The notes below the pieces were generated by a model. That model made no database searches. It was given only the letters and a program-made list of their open reading frames with translations, and was not told where the DNA came from. Made by a program: the position numbers and the translations under genes. 64,000 bases of DNA, from assembly GCA_965199685.1 (NCBI GenBank), contig OZ241323.1, positions 2,108,001 to 2,172,000 on the forward strand, read 5' to 3'. Of the stretch, positions 1 through 8,147 are shown one piece after another. The first letter of the stretch is position 1, and each line of letters opens with the position of its first letter. This DNA is from SP5GCR1 sp965199685. Lineage in GTDB: Bacteria > Pseudomonadota > Gammaproteobacteria > Poriferisulfidales > Oxydemutatoraceae.

Positions 1-143
1 CAAAATTGATCAATAGAAACAGGAACAGTTTTTTGTATTTCGAAATTATAGCTATCTGAATAGCCTGTAAATTTTACGTTCCCAAAGGCACATCCTACTA
101 TCCCAGCCATGCAAATAGCTAATACAAAATTTTTTCTATACAT
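1..143 (-). CDS. Hypothetical exported protein, N-terminal part only
   Basis: The minus strand opens with an ATG at 141-143 preceded by an AAAGG ribosome-binding site, and the frame stays open to the window edge, so only about 47 codons are visible. The first residues (MYRKNFVLAICMAGIGCAFG) form a short basic-hydrophobic signal sequence. The Cys after the hydrophobic core could be a weak lipobox or simply part of a type I signal. A second in-frame ATG lies 15 nt upstream but has no good ribosome-binding site. Nothing in the visible mature part identifies a family. Function unknown. Confidence 0.4.
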   Translation of the reverse strand, partial: MYRKNFVLAICMAGIVGCAFGNVKFTGYSDSYNFEIQKTVPVSIDQF

Positions 144-240
144 AATTATACCTTTCATGGTTATAACTTAAATAATGTCTTCATTATATGTCACTCTTCC
201 AAAATTTGGGGGAAGGTTTACGTTATCTCATTTTTATATC

Positions 241-360
241 CACCTGCAAAGTTAGCCTCCATAGATACACTCAAGGTTGGTGGTTCAATATATCATGTAG
301 GCAAACTTCATCATAATCTATACGTCAGCTCTCTATAACCTTTCTTGCCTCTTTTATTAA
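241..360 (-). mobile_element. Decayed IS3-family remnant (terminus plus 3' end of orfB)
   Basis: The sequence aligns by eye with the right end of the intact IS3 element near 52.59-52.73 kb. It starts with a CTGCAAAGTTAG terminus-like stretch, then the CTTCATCATAATCTATACG and TTGCCTCTTTTATTAAA blocks of orfB. No frame is intact. It is one of several IS3 scars in the window, and nothing else is seen between 143 and 460. Confidence 0.5.
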
Positions 361-563
361 ATGAAGGTACTTGACTAGTTTAGGGACAAAATCTCACTCA
401 AATATCCCTTACCATCCTCATCAGTATATCACACTTTTGGGAGACCGAAAAGTGCCTGTACGATGCTGTAAGCACAAAGTAGTAATGTCACATTTAGCCC
501 AAGTAGAAATGTCACCTTTGGGCGACAATAAAGCATTTTTAACCAAGCCAAGGAGAAGATGCA

Positions 564-1874
564 ATGAACAAAGAGGATTACTATATGTCAGCCAAAGAAA
601 TACAACGTCGCGATGTTATCAAGCGGTGTATAGAGGAAAAACTACCTAGAGCCACGGCGGCCAAGATACTCGATATCAGCGTCCGCCATGTCAAACGATT
701 AATCAGTGAATACCTCAAGCATGGAGATAAGGCACTGATATCCAAGCGACGCGACAAGCCGTCTAACAATAAAATAGCCGAGGAAATTAAAGACCTTGCC
801 ATTGAGTTGATTAGCAAGTGCTATCCTGATTTCGGACCTCAGTTTGCCCACGAGAAGCTGTTTGAATATTATGGAGTTTTTTTTGACCGCTCGTTCAGCG
901 TTGAGACATTGCGCAAATGGATGCTTGCGGCTGGTTTGTATAAAGGCAAGCGACACAAGCCGGTCAAGACGTATCAAAGCCGTTGCAGACAACCCGGCAT
1001 TGGTATACTCATACAGATTGATGGTTCGCCCCATGCTTGGTTTGAGAAGCGCGGCGAACCATGCACGCTCATCGCCTTTATTGACGATGCCACCTCAGAG
1101 ATTACTGCACTGCATTTCTGTGCTGCCGAGACCACGGCGGATTATATGTATACGCTCAAGCAACATCTGCAACGCTATGGTTGCCCACGGTGCCTGTATT
1201 CCGACCGCCATAGTATCTTTAGCAATAATGCCAAAGAGCAACACACCTTTCAACAACCCACCCAGTTTGAGAGAGCGTTGCAACAACTCGGCATTACACT
1301 TTACAAAGCCAAGTCTCCGCAAGCCAAAGGACGCGTTGAACGCCTGTTCAGAATCCTCCAAGACCGCTTAGTTAAAGAAATGAGGCTGCGTGGCATCTGC
1401 ACCATTGAGCAAGCCAACCAGTTCGCCGAATGGTATCGCCAAAAACACAATCTGCACTTTGCCAAGCAGCCTCTAGACAGTACTGATTATCATCGCCCGA
1501 TGCCTCTCAGTGAACGCCAATTGGCACTGGTGTTTTCTCAGCAGTATTCGAGAAAGTTATCGAAAAACCTCATCTGTCAGCATAACAATATACAGTATCT
1601 TATCAAAACTGAGAAACCCAGTTATGCGCTGCGTGGTGCACGGGTCACCGTGTGCGAGTTGCTTGATGGTGAGATTGTCATACTCTACAAGGAGCGAGAG
1701 TTGCCTTATACAACCTACTGCGAGCATCCGCCCCTGTCTAAACCACACGATGAGAAAACAATCAATCCGGCCGTGGCTGAGATATTAACAAAACACCGCA
1801 CCGGTCATAAGCCGAAGTCAGACCATCCGTGGAAACGCTACAACGAAAATTATCTTAGCTCCAAGCAAAAGTAA
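564..1874 (+). CDS. IS1202/ISNCY-type DDE transposase
   Basis: This 436-residue protein catalyses transposition of the surrounding element. The N-terminal ~80 residues form a helix-turn-helix (ATAAKILDISVRHVKRLI), followed by an rve-type integrase core. Putative catalytic residues are Asp in QIDGSPHAWFE (~150), Asp in YSDRHSIF (~215) and Glu in KGRVERLFR (~258), so the DDE triad looks intact. The ATG at 564 follows an AAGGAGA ribosome-binding site. Length matches ISNCY transposases. The frame is undamaged, so the element could still be active. Family assignment is from recognition of motifs, not from a search. Confidence 0.85.
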   Translation: MNKEDYYMSAKEIQRRDVIKRCIEEKLPRATAAKILDISVRHVKRLISEYLKHGDKALISKRRDKPSNNKIAEEIKDLAIELISKCYPDFGPQFAHEKLFEYYGVFFDRSFSVETLRKWMLAAGLYKGKRHKPVKTYQSRCRQPGIGILIQIDGSPHAWFEKRGEPCTLIAFIDDATSEITALHFCAAETTADYMYTLKQHLQRYGCPRCLYSDRHSIFSNNAKEQHTFQQPTQFERALQQLGITLYKAKSPQAKGRVERLFRILQDRLVKEMRLRGICTIEQANQFAEWYRQKHNLHFAKQPLDSTDYHRPMPLSERQLALVFSQQYSRKLSKNLICQHNNIQYLIKTEKPSYALRGARVTVCELLDGEIVILYKERELPYTTYCEHPPLSKPHDEKTINPAVAEILTKHRTGHKPKSDHPWKRYNENYLSSKQK

Positions 1875-2354
1875 TTACCAATGTTTTATGACACCCGTGG
1901 CACAGGCTATCTTACACGCCTGAGCCACTGCACCGACAACGGCTTTTGTCAAATCAGCAGATACCAACCGGCAACTTGCAACTTCTAACATGCTTAGAAA
2001 TTGGCAGGTAGTAGCGGTCATCTCAACTAGAGATCGTTTCTCAATGGCACGCTATGGAACTGATTTTTTAGTCAGTGAGCTTAATTTAGGCAAAAACTGG
2101 CAAATGGTAAGCAAAAGTAATTGCAACAGATGTTTTACTATGCTTGTGCAAAAGCTGTCTTACACGCCTGAGCCACGCACCGACAACGGCTTTTGTTATA
2201 TCAACAGATACTAACCGGCAACTTGCAACTTCTAAAATGTTTAGAAATTGGCAGGTAGTAGAGGTCATCGTCAACTAGAGATCGTTTCTCAATGGCACGC
2301 TATGGAGCTGGTTTTTCAGTCAATGAGCTTAATTTAAGCAAAAACCGGCAAATG
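1867..2354. repeat. Two tandem ~247-bp direct repeats in the non-coding part of the IS
   Basis: The segment beginning with AAAAGTAATTACCA at 1867 is repeated from 2114. Both copies share the blocks TTACACGCCTGAGCCAC, GACAACGGCTTTTGT, CAACTTGCAACTTCTAA, GAAATTGGCAGGTAGTAG and CTCAATGGCACGCTATGGA. The second copy starts with the last few codons of the transposase, so it looks like a tandem duplication that took in the transposase tail. No open frame is convincing here. Confidence 0.75.
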
Positions 2355-2438
2355 ACCCAATTTATTACTGGGTTCAAATAATCCACTAACCGCATAACGC
2401 GACCTTAAAGATTTAGTTTATTTAAAGTTTTATCGACA

Positions 2439-3513
2439 TCAAGGGTGACATTTGTACTTTGGGTTGACAGTGCCTGTACGATGCCATGACATATTAGACA
2501 AATAAGGGCAAAAAGAAGCAAGCTGTTTTACCGGTGCTTTATAGCCTAGGCTTTGGTGCGGTCTTCTGAAGTTATACCGCCCAAGATATTCAAATAATAC
2601 GTCGTTAAAAAGTGCCAAATCTCTCTCCAAAATATCCACATTATGTGCGACAAACGTCCTCTTGAATAGTACGGTTAAATCTCTCGTCTATGGCATTCAT
2701 TTTAGGACAACGAGGATAAGTATAACAGTGTTTAATGTTATGTTGTTGTAGATACGCATCAAAGTCTCCCTGAAACTCGCTGCCATTATTGGTCAGTACT
2801 TGGGAGATGTTGCCAGGAAATACCGTATGCACCAACTTGGCAAATGCCGCAGCATTTTTACTATTGGCGCGTCGGCACGCGATGGCAATGGCGAAACGGC
2901 TGTAGTGATCAATCGCAGTGAACAGATAATAGCGGGTTTGATTAACGAAATAATGGATGGTGTCCATAGCCATGCAGTCTCCGGGGAATTCGGCTTTAGC
3001 ACCTTTGCCGATACGAGCGCGTGGTGTAGCAGCCTTGCGTTTGCGTGTTTTACCAGAGATGGTCTGTGGTGAGCAGCGCATTTTATCGGATGCATCGGCA
3101 ATCAATCGTGCGATGGTGCGAGGCTTCGGACACTTCAATCCTCGTTCATCGCACCACGGCTTTAAGAAGTAATAAATCTTCGGCGCACCCATATTCGGGT
3201 AGCTGTGTCGCAGTCGCCTAATCTCGTCAGTGATTTGAGTAGACCAATTACGACGGCGACGCTGGTGAGGTGCTTTACTTGCACCCTGCAAAGCCGATAC
3301 GCCGCACTCATTAAAGTGCTTTCTCCACAGATATAGGGTCGCACGGCTCACCTTATAAAAGTCTAGCGTCGCAATTAAACCGTGTTTTTCCCAGAGTTCT
3401 AAAGCCTCAAGTTTTTGTTTAGCATCAGTAGCCATCATAGCCTCCCACTTATTAGCAAAAGAGGCTATTTTATAAAATCCTTTAATGCGATAGTCGAGGT
3501 GCTGATATTTCAT
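2439..3513 (-). pseudogene. IS481-like transposase, frameshifted and catalytically altered
   Basis: Two adjacent minus-strand frames together encode an IS481-type transposase. The first (2641-3513) carries the helix-turn-helix and most of the integrase core and stops after QEDVCRT. The second (2439-2639) supplies the C-terminal tail, with the RRPHQSLGYKAP signature. The break near 2640 is a small frameshift. In the core, Asp in MAMDTIHYF and Glu in DERFNRT remain, but the usual TDNGSEF motif reads TNNGSEF, replacing a catalytic Asp with Asn. The gene is almost certainly dead. The ISNCY element lies at its 3' end. Confidence 0.8.
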
Positions 3514-3540
3514 GTTGTCTACCTTGATTTTTTGGGGATT

Positions 3541-3574
3541 TTCCCGCTAGAAAAAGTACTTTTTCTAGCGGGAA
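3541..3574. other. 34-bp perfect palindrome
   Basis: The half-site ttcccgctagaaaaagt is followed immediately by its exact reverse complement with no loop. It lies 28 bp upstream of the start of the dead IS481-like gene. It is not followed by a T-run on either strand, so it does not look like a standard intrinsic terminator. It could be a transposon end, an operator or a recombination scar. Confidence 0.7.
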
Positions 3575-3621
3575 GATTAGGTTCTAAAGAGTCCAATATG
3601 TATCTGGCATTATTCAGTCTC

Positions 3622-3682
3622 TCTTGCTTATTCTATTGAACCAAACCAGAAACGATTCAAGCAACCGTCTCGGAACTTGCTG
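3622..3682 (-). mobile_element. Internal fragment of IS3 orfB
   Basis: The stretch with CAACCGTCTCGGAACTTGC matches orfB of the intact IS3 copy at about 52.73-52.79 kb, in the same orientation. It is short and has no open frame. The remainder of 3514-3823 holds the palindrome and a 23-bp block (3588-3610) that recurs at 43569. No gene is visible there. Confidence 0.5.
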
Positions 3683-3823
3683 TTTATAATTAGGGTAATT
3701 GGATAGGTTAGATATGGACTAAAATGTCGCCTCTACAGATGATGTAAGAATACCTCTTCAGCAGGAATATGCGTAGGCTGTTCAGTTAAGATGGGTTTTT
3801 CAATTCAAAAAAACAGAGGAAAA

Positions 3824-4702
3824 ATGAAGGTATACATTTCAAAGCAAACTTTGCAATTAAATGGCAAGGGGGTAGTGAACGGTACCGCTGCCGTATTGTT
3901 TTTATTATTGCTATCCGCGTTAACATCTGTCAATGCATATCAAGTGGGAGATACTTTCTGTGATTGCACAGCCTGTCCGGAGATGGTTGTGTTGCCGGCA
4001 GGAAAGTTCACGATGGGTTCGCCCGAAGGAGAAAGAGGAAGAGAAGATGATGAAGGACCGCAACGGCAAGTTACTATTCCCAAACCTTTTGCAGTGGGCA
4101 AATATGAAGTGACCGTAGAGCAATATGCGGAGTTTGTTAGAGAGACAAAACACAAAACCGGAAATTGTTCTTATCCGCAAGATGGATCTTGGCGTGATCC
4201 GGGTTTCAAGCAAACCAATAATCATCCGGTGGTATGTGTTAATTGGGATGATGCTTCAACCTATGTTTATTGGTTATCAGTGAAGACTGGGCATGAATAT
4301 CGGTTATTGACTGAGGCAGAATGGGAATATGCGGCTCGTGCCGGAACGACTACGCCATATCATTTTGGCAGAATGATTCTAGATAATCAGGCTAATTACG
4401 ACCGCAACAACGAAGGCACTATAGCGGTAGGCAGTTTTCGTGCAAATGCATTTGGGCTATACGACATGCACGGCAATGTATGGGAATGGGTGGAAGACTG
4501 TTGGCACGATGATTATACTGGTGCACCGACAAACGGTAATGCGTGGCTTAGCGGATGTGATGATGTTGACGTACGCGTGTTGCGTGGCGGTTCTTGGGCC
4601 GATGGTCCTCAGATCCTGCGCTCCGCCCTTCGCGGCTTTAACGTTGCATCTTACTGGTTCATCGCCGTCGGGCTCCGTGTTGCCCGAACGCTTACCCCAT
4701 AA
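3824..4702 (+). CDS. Secreted FGE-sulfatase/C-lectin-fold protein, array copy 1 (diversified)
   Basis: This 292-residue exported protein belongs to the FGE-sulfatase (SUMF1/PvdO-like) family. I take the ATG at 3824, behind AGAGGA, because the paralogues start at the same MKVYISKQ; an upstream in-frame ATG at 3791 is less likely. A signal peptide (~1-36, ending SVNA) precedes CPEMVVLPAGKFTMGSPEGE, NHPVVCVNWDDA, YRLLTEAEWEYAARAGTTT and GLYDMHGNVWEWVEDCW. The C-terminus has the RVLRGGSW...LRSALR...LRVAR frame of the fold with a highly variable filling. Catalytic cysteines of true formylglycine-generating enzymes are not recognisable at the C-terminus, so a binding or displayed role is more likely than sulfatase activation. 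It is the first of five tandem copies. Confidence 0.8.
   Translation: MKVYISKQTLQLNGKGVVNGTAAVLFLLLLSALTSVNAYQVGDTFCDCTACPEMVVLPAGKFTMGSPEGERGREDDEGPQRQVTIPKPFAVGKYEVTVEQYAEFVRETKHKTGNCSYPQDGSWRDPGFKQTNNHPVVCVNWDDASTYVYWLSVKTGHEYRLLTEAEWEYAARAGTTTPYHFGRMILDNQANYDRNNEGTIAVGSFRANAFGLYDMHGNVWEWVEDCWHDDYTGAPTNGNAWLSGCDDVDVRVLRGGSWADGPQILRSALRGFNVASYWFIAVGLRVARTLTP
4598..4669 (+). other. Candidate DGR variable region, copy 1
   Basis: These 72 nt (24 codons) follow the GGTTCTTGG codons. When aligned with the same interval of copies 3, 4 and 5, most differences fall in codons one and two while the third base stays C or T. That NNC pattern is expected when AAC codons of a template are mutagenised at adenines. 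Flanking codons (GGxTCTTGG, CTGCGCTCCGC, GTTGCCCGAAC) are conserved. Confidence 0.6.
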
Positions 4703-4793
4703 TTCCCTAAATTTTTACCTCAGAGATTTCAGATAACAAGGCTTTGAACTGTTTACTAATGCCAACCCTAATAGAAATGTGACGATACCCGAT

Positions 4794-4799
4794 TATAAT
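4794..4799 (+). promoter_or_regulatory. Possible -10 element upstream of FGE copy 2
   Basis: A TATAAT hexamer in the block CCCGATTATAATGGGGTTTT lies 31 nt before the start codon. The same block recurs before copy 3 (TATAAT at 5846-5851), and a close relative occurs before copy 5 (8112-8117). No convincing -35 box is seen. Conservation across copies may reflect duplication rather than function. Confidence 0.35.
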
Positions 4800-4830
4800 G
4801 GGGTTTTCATTCAAATAAGGTCTAGGAAAA

Positions 4831-5754
4831 ATGAAGGTATACATTTCAAAGCAAACTTTGCAATTAAATAGTAAGGGGGCAGTAAACGGCATTGTAGCCG
4901 TATTGTTTTTATTATTGCTATCTGCACTAACATCTGCCAGTGCGTATCAGGTGGGAGAAAGTTTTCGTGACTGTGCCGCATGTCCGGAGATGGTTGTGTT
5001 GCCGGCAGGAGAGTTCATGATGGGTTCGCCCGAAGGAGAGAATGGGAGATGGGACGATGAAGGGCCTAAGCATCGAGTTACTATTCCTAAACCTTTTGCA
5101 GTGGGTAAATATGAGGTGACCGTAGGACAATTTAAGGCATTTATTGATGCGACCAAGTACGAATTACGAGGCATTTGCGAGATATATGAGTCTGGAAATT
5201 GGGTTCTTAAGGCCGATCTTAATTGGAAGAATCCAGGTTTTAAGCAAACTAATAATCATCCGGTAGTATGTGTTTCTTGGGATGATGCTAAAGAATATGT
5301 CAAATGGTTATCGGAGGAAACCAGGGGAAAGTACCGGCTATTGAGTGAAGCAGAATGGGAATATGCTGCGCGTGCTGGCACGACCACAGCGTATCATTTT
5401 GGCGCAACGATTTCTCAAGAGCAGGCGAACTACGATGAGATGAATAACAGCACTGTTGAAGTGGGGCAATATGACTGCAATGCTTTTGAGCTGTGCGATA
5501 TTCACGGAAATGTATGGGAGTGGGTAGAGGATTGCTGGCATGATGATTACACTAAGGCACCGGCGGACGGTAGCGCATGGAGTGATGGGTGTGACTCTGT
5601 AGGGGATTTCGCTGGTATAAATACTCGTATATTACGTGGAGGAGCATGGCCTAGTGAAGAAGCAGATTTGCGTTCTGCCGTTCGTTTTGACGGCACTACA
5701 AGGTTGCGTGACAATGAAACAGGGTTTCGTGTTGCTCGGACGCTTATCCCATAA
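4831..5754 (+). CDS. Secreted FGE-sulfatase/C-lectin-fold protein, array copy 2 (second subtype)
   Basis: 307 residues with the same signal peptide and N-terminal half as copy 1. The middle differs: it has the insert RGICEIYESGNWVLKADLNW, and NCSTVEVGQYDCNAF-type wording before CDIHGNVWEWVEDCW. The C-terminus reads RGGAW...DLRSAVR...RDNETGFRVAR. These features are shared with the two minus-strand paralogues at 18.3 and 20.9 kb rather than with copies 1, 3, 4 and 5. Its C-terminal codons do not show the NNC hypervariable pattern, so it is probably not a diversification target. Start at ATG 4831 behind CTAGGAAAA. It follows copy 1 by 128 bp. Confidence 0.8.
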   Translation: MKVYISKQTLQLNSKGAVNGIVAVLFLLLLSALTSASAYQVGESFRDCAACPEMVVLPAGEFMMGSPEGENGRWDDEGPKHRVTIPKPFAVGKYEVTVGQFKAFIDATKYELRGICEIYESGNWVLKADLNWKNPGFKQTNNHPVVCVSWDDAKEYVKWLSEETRGKYRLLSEAEWEYAARAGTTTAYHFGATISQEQANYDEMNNSTVEVGQYDCNAFELCDIHGNVWEWVEDCWHDDYTKAPADGSAWSDGCDSVGDFAGINTRILRGGAWPSEEADLRSAVRFDGTTRLRDNETGFRVARTLIP

Positions 5755-5882
5755 TTCCTTAAATCTTTACTTAAGAGATTTCAGATAACAAGGCTTTGAA
5801 CTGTTTACTAATGCCAACCTCAATAGAAATGTGACAATACCCGATTATAATGGGGTTTTCAGTCAAATAAAGTCTAGGAAAA

Positions 5883-7076
5883 ATGAAGGTATACATTTCA
5901 AAGCAAACTATGCAATCCAATGGTAAGAGGGCAGTGAATGGCATCGCTGCCGTTTTGTTTTTATTATTGTTATCTCCGTTGACATCAGTTAATGCGTATC
6001 AAGTAGGTGAAACTTTTCGTGATTGTGAGACATGTCCAGAGATGGTCGTAGTGCCGGCAGGAGAGTTTATGATGGGTTCACCCGAAGGGGAGAAAGGAAG
6101 AATGGATATTGAAGGACCACAACATCAGGTCACTATTCCCAACCCTTTTGCAGTGGGCAAATATGAAGTGACCGTAGGGCAATTCACAGAATTTGCTGAG
6201 GAGACAAATCACCCTGTTAGTTATTGTCGCGATACTCCTATAATGGGTTCTTGGCGTAATCCTACAGGTCTTAATCAAACTAATAATCATCCAGTATTAT
6301 GTGTTAATTGGAATGATGCTCAAGTATATTTGCAATGGTTATCGGCGAAAACTGGACAGAATTACAGATTATTGAGTGAATCTGAATGGGAGTATGCGGC
6401 TCGTGCTGGCACAACTACGGCATATTATTTTGGCAGTATGATTCTGGATAATCAGGCTCAATATAGCAGCATTAATGGAACTGTAGCAGTAGGTAGTTAC
6501 CCTCCGAATGGATTCGGACTATACGATATGCATGGCAACGTAATGGAATGGGTGGAGGATTGCTGGCATGATGATTATAATGGTGCACCAGCAGACAGTA
6601 GTGCGTGGCTTATTGGATGTAGAAAGGGAAACGAGGATGATTGTAAAGAACATAGTGGTGATATTTTGGATATATGTAAAGTACTAGTAGTTGGAAAGGA
6701 ACTACGCGTACTACGCAGCGGCTCTTGGATCGCTAATGCAGAGATTCTGCGCTCCGCTAGTCGCTTCAGGATTGACGCTTCTGGCTGGTACACCGACACC
6801 GGGTTTCGTGTTGCCCGAACACTTACTTCCTCTAATCTAACACCTCTTCCGAAAACTATGGATACGATAAGAAACCTACTAACACCGGCCGACACACCTC
6901 AAGAACAGACTCCTCCTCTCACGGTACTGCTTGATAAAGCTATCATGGAGATTCGTAATGATAATCCAAGACAGGCGATTGCTATATTGGAAGAAGCTAA
7001 AAACCTTCCGGGCAGTCAGGAAACCAAAGACGAGATAGAAAGTATTTTACAAAAGCTGTATCAATCCATGCAATAA
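5883..7076 (+). CDS. Secreted FGE-fold protein, array copy 3, with C-terminal helical extension
   Basis: This 397-residue protein is the longest of the array. The signal peptide (ending SVNA) and FGE-fold motifs match copy 1, with an extra segment (CRKGNEDDCKEHSGD...) before the variable region that is also seen in copies 4 and 5. After the usual GFRVARTLT end the frame continues for about 80 residues, containing a proline/threonine linker and a helical tail (AIMEIRNDNPRQAIAILEEAK) resembling a single TPR-like hairpin. That tail may link the displayed domain to a partner. Start at ATG 5883 behind CTAGGAAAA. The gene stops 14 nt before copy 4. Confidence 0.8.
   Translation: MKVYISKQTMQSNGKRAVNGIAAVLFLLLLSPLTSVNAYQVGETFRDCETCPEMVVVPAGEFMMGSPEGEKGRMDIEGPQHQVTIPNPFAVGKYEVTVGQFTEFAEETNHPVSYCRDTPIMGSWRNPTGLNQTNNHPVLCVNWNDAQVYLQWLSAKTGQNYRLLSESEWEYAARAGTTTAYYFGSMILDNQAQYSSINGTVAVGSYPPNGFGLYDMHGNVMEWVEDCWHDDYNGAPADSSAWLIGCRKGNEDDCKEHSGDILDICKVLVVGKELRVLRSGSWIANAEILRSASRFRIDASGWYTDTGFRVARTLTSSNLTPLPKTMDTIRNLLTPADTPQEQTPPLTVLLDKAIMEIRNDNPRQAIAILEEAKNLPGSQETKDEIESILQKLYQSMQ
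6729..6800 (+). other. Candidate DGR variable region, copy 3
   Basis: The 72-nt interval after GGCTCTTGG corresponds position for position with copies 1, 4 and 5. Codons such as TTC, GGC, TAC, ACC, GAC and ACC occupy sites that are GGC, TAC, TTC, ATC, GCC and GTC in copy 1, with third positions preserved. Confidence 0.6.
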
Positions 7077-7090
7077 AAAGGCGACCAACT

Positions 7091-7933
7091 GTGGGTGCGT
7101 ATCAAGTGGGAGAAACTTTTCGTGATTGTGCAACATGTCCAGAGATGGTTGTGTTGCCGGCAGGCAAGTTCACGATGGGTTCGCCCGAAGGAGAGAGAGG
7201 AAGATATGATGATGAAGGTCCGCAGCATCAAGTTACTATTCCTAAACTTTTTGCAGTTGGTAAATATGAGGTGACCGTAGGGCAATATGCGCAGTTTGTT
7301 AGAGAAACAAAACACAAAACCGGAAATTGTGATTTCCCAGAAGGTCAATCTTGGCGTGCCCCAGGTTTTAAGCAAAGCAATGATCATCCGGTGACATGTG
7401 TTAATTGGGATGATGCTTCAACCTACACTTATTGGTTATCAGTGAAGACTGGGCATGAATATCGGTTATTGACTGAGGCGGAATGGGAGTATGCGGCTCG
7501 TGCTGGCACAACTACGGCATATTATTTCGGCAGTATGATTCTAGGTAATCAGGCTCAGTATGATAGTAACGGAACTATAGTAGTAGGCAGTTTTCCTGCC
7601 AATGCATTTGGGCTACACGACATGCACGGTAACGTATACGAATGGGTGGAGGACTGCTGGCACGATGATTACACTGGTGTGCCGACAAGCGGTAGTGCAT
7701 GGCTTAGCGAATGTAGAAAAGGCAATGAGGATGATTGTAAAGCGTATAGTGAGAATAGTGATTGGTTTAGGCAATGTAAAGAATGGTTCGTTGGAAAGGA
7801 ATTACGCGTATTGCGGGGTGGTTCTTGGAACAAGGAACCGGGGAACTTGCGCTCCGCGTTTCGCAGCTGGAGCCGTGCTGCTGATCGGAGCGTTTACCTT
7901 GGGTTCCGAGTTGCCCGAACGCTTACCTCATAA
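7091..7933 (+). CDS. FGE-fold protein copy 4, lacking a signal peptide
   Basis: 280 residues, complete for the FGE fold and diversified C-terminus, but beginning essentially at the mature N-terminus (GAYQVGETFRDC). Only a GTG at about 7091 can start it, 14 nt after the stop of copy 3, and there is no clear ribosome-binding site. The simplest reading is that a deletion or unequal crossover removed the promoter, ribosome-binding site and signal peptide. It may be translated by coupling to copy 3 and remain cytoplasmic, or be silent and serve only as recombination stock. The reading frame is otherwise intact. It shares the insert CRKGNEDDCKAYSENSDW with copy 5. Confidence 0.65.
   Translation: MGAYQVGETFRDCATCPEMVVLPAGKFTMGSPEGERGRYDDEGPQHQVTIPKLFAVGKYEVTVGQYAQFVRETKHKTGNCDFPEGQSWRAPGFKQSNDHPVTCVNWDDASTYTYWLSVKTGHEYRLLTEAEWEYAARAGTTTAYYFGSMILGNQAQYDSNGTIVVGSFPANAFGLHDMHGNVYEWVEDCWHDDYTGVPTSGSAWLSECRKGNEDDCKAYSENSDWFRQCKEWFVGKELRVLRGGSWNKEPGNLRSAFRSWSRAADRSVYLGFRVARTLTS
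7829..7900 (+). other. Candidate DGR variable region, copy 4
   Basis: 72 nt following GGTTCTTGG and beginning AACAAGGAA. Sites in the second block read AGC TGG AGC CGT, then GAT CGG AGC GTT TAC CTT, again varying first and second codon positions while the third remains mostly C or T. Confidence 0.6.
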
Positions 7934-7979
7934 ATCTTTAAATCTCTACCTAAGAGATTTCGGATGACGCGCCTTTGAG

Positions 7980-8075
7980 CCAATTAGCACTTTGTGCAGA
8001 GCCTCCACAACCACCCCGTCAGGCTTCGCCTGACACCCCTCCAAAGGAGGGGAATGGATTGGTACTGTACTTGTG
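7980..8075. repeat. Interspersed repeat fragment
   Basis: The block CCACCCCGTCAGGCTTCGCC followed by TGACACCCCTCCAAAGGAGGGGAAT recurs at about ten intergenic sites, for example 29440, 37670, 41880, 44910, 46715 and 54030. It is the core of the small inverted-repeat element family described at 41843. The intergenic stretch otherwise contains only the putative promoter of copy 5. Confidence 0.7.
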
Positions 8076-8147
8076 CAGATGCAACTTAAGCATCATATGT
8101 AGGCTTTCGTTTATAATGGGGCTTTCAATTCAAAAAAACGGAAAAAA

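Larger units (their letters stand above)
467..2469 (+). mobile_element. Complete IS1202-like (ISNCY) insertion sequence
   Basis: The ends are imperfect inverted repeats: tgtaagcacaaagtagtaat on the left, and tgtcaacccaaagtacaaat when the right end is read inward. Both are followed by GTCAC. The element is bracketed by a 15-bp direct repeat, gtgcctgtacgatgc, at 452-466 and 2470-2484, which I read as the target-site duplication. Long duplications fit what is known of the IS1202 group. It carries one transposase gene and about 600 bp of non-coding DNA downstream. The right junction abuts the end of an older IS481-like element. Confidence 0.8.

Noticed and set aside
844..1371. Long frame overlapping the IS1202-like transposase
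   Set aside because: It is an out-of-frame shadow of the transposase gene with no domain and no start signal.
3541..3574. Intrinsic terminator
   Set aside because: There is no T-run after the dyad on either strand, and no gene ends close enough to use it.
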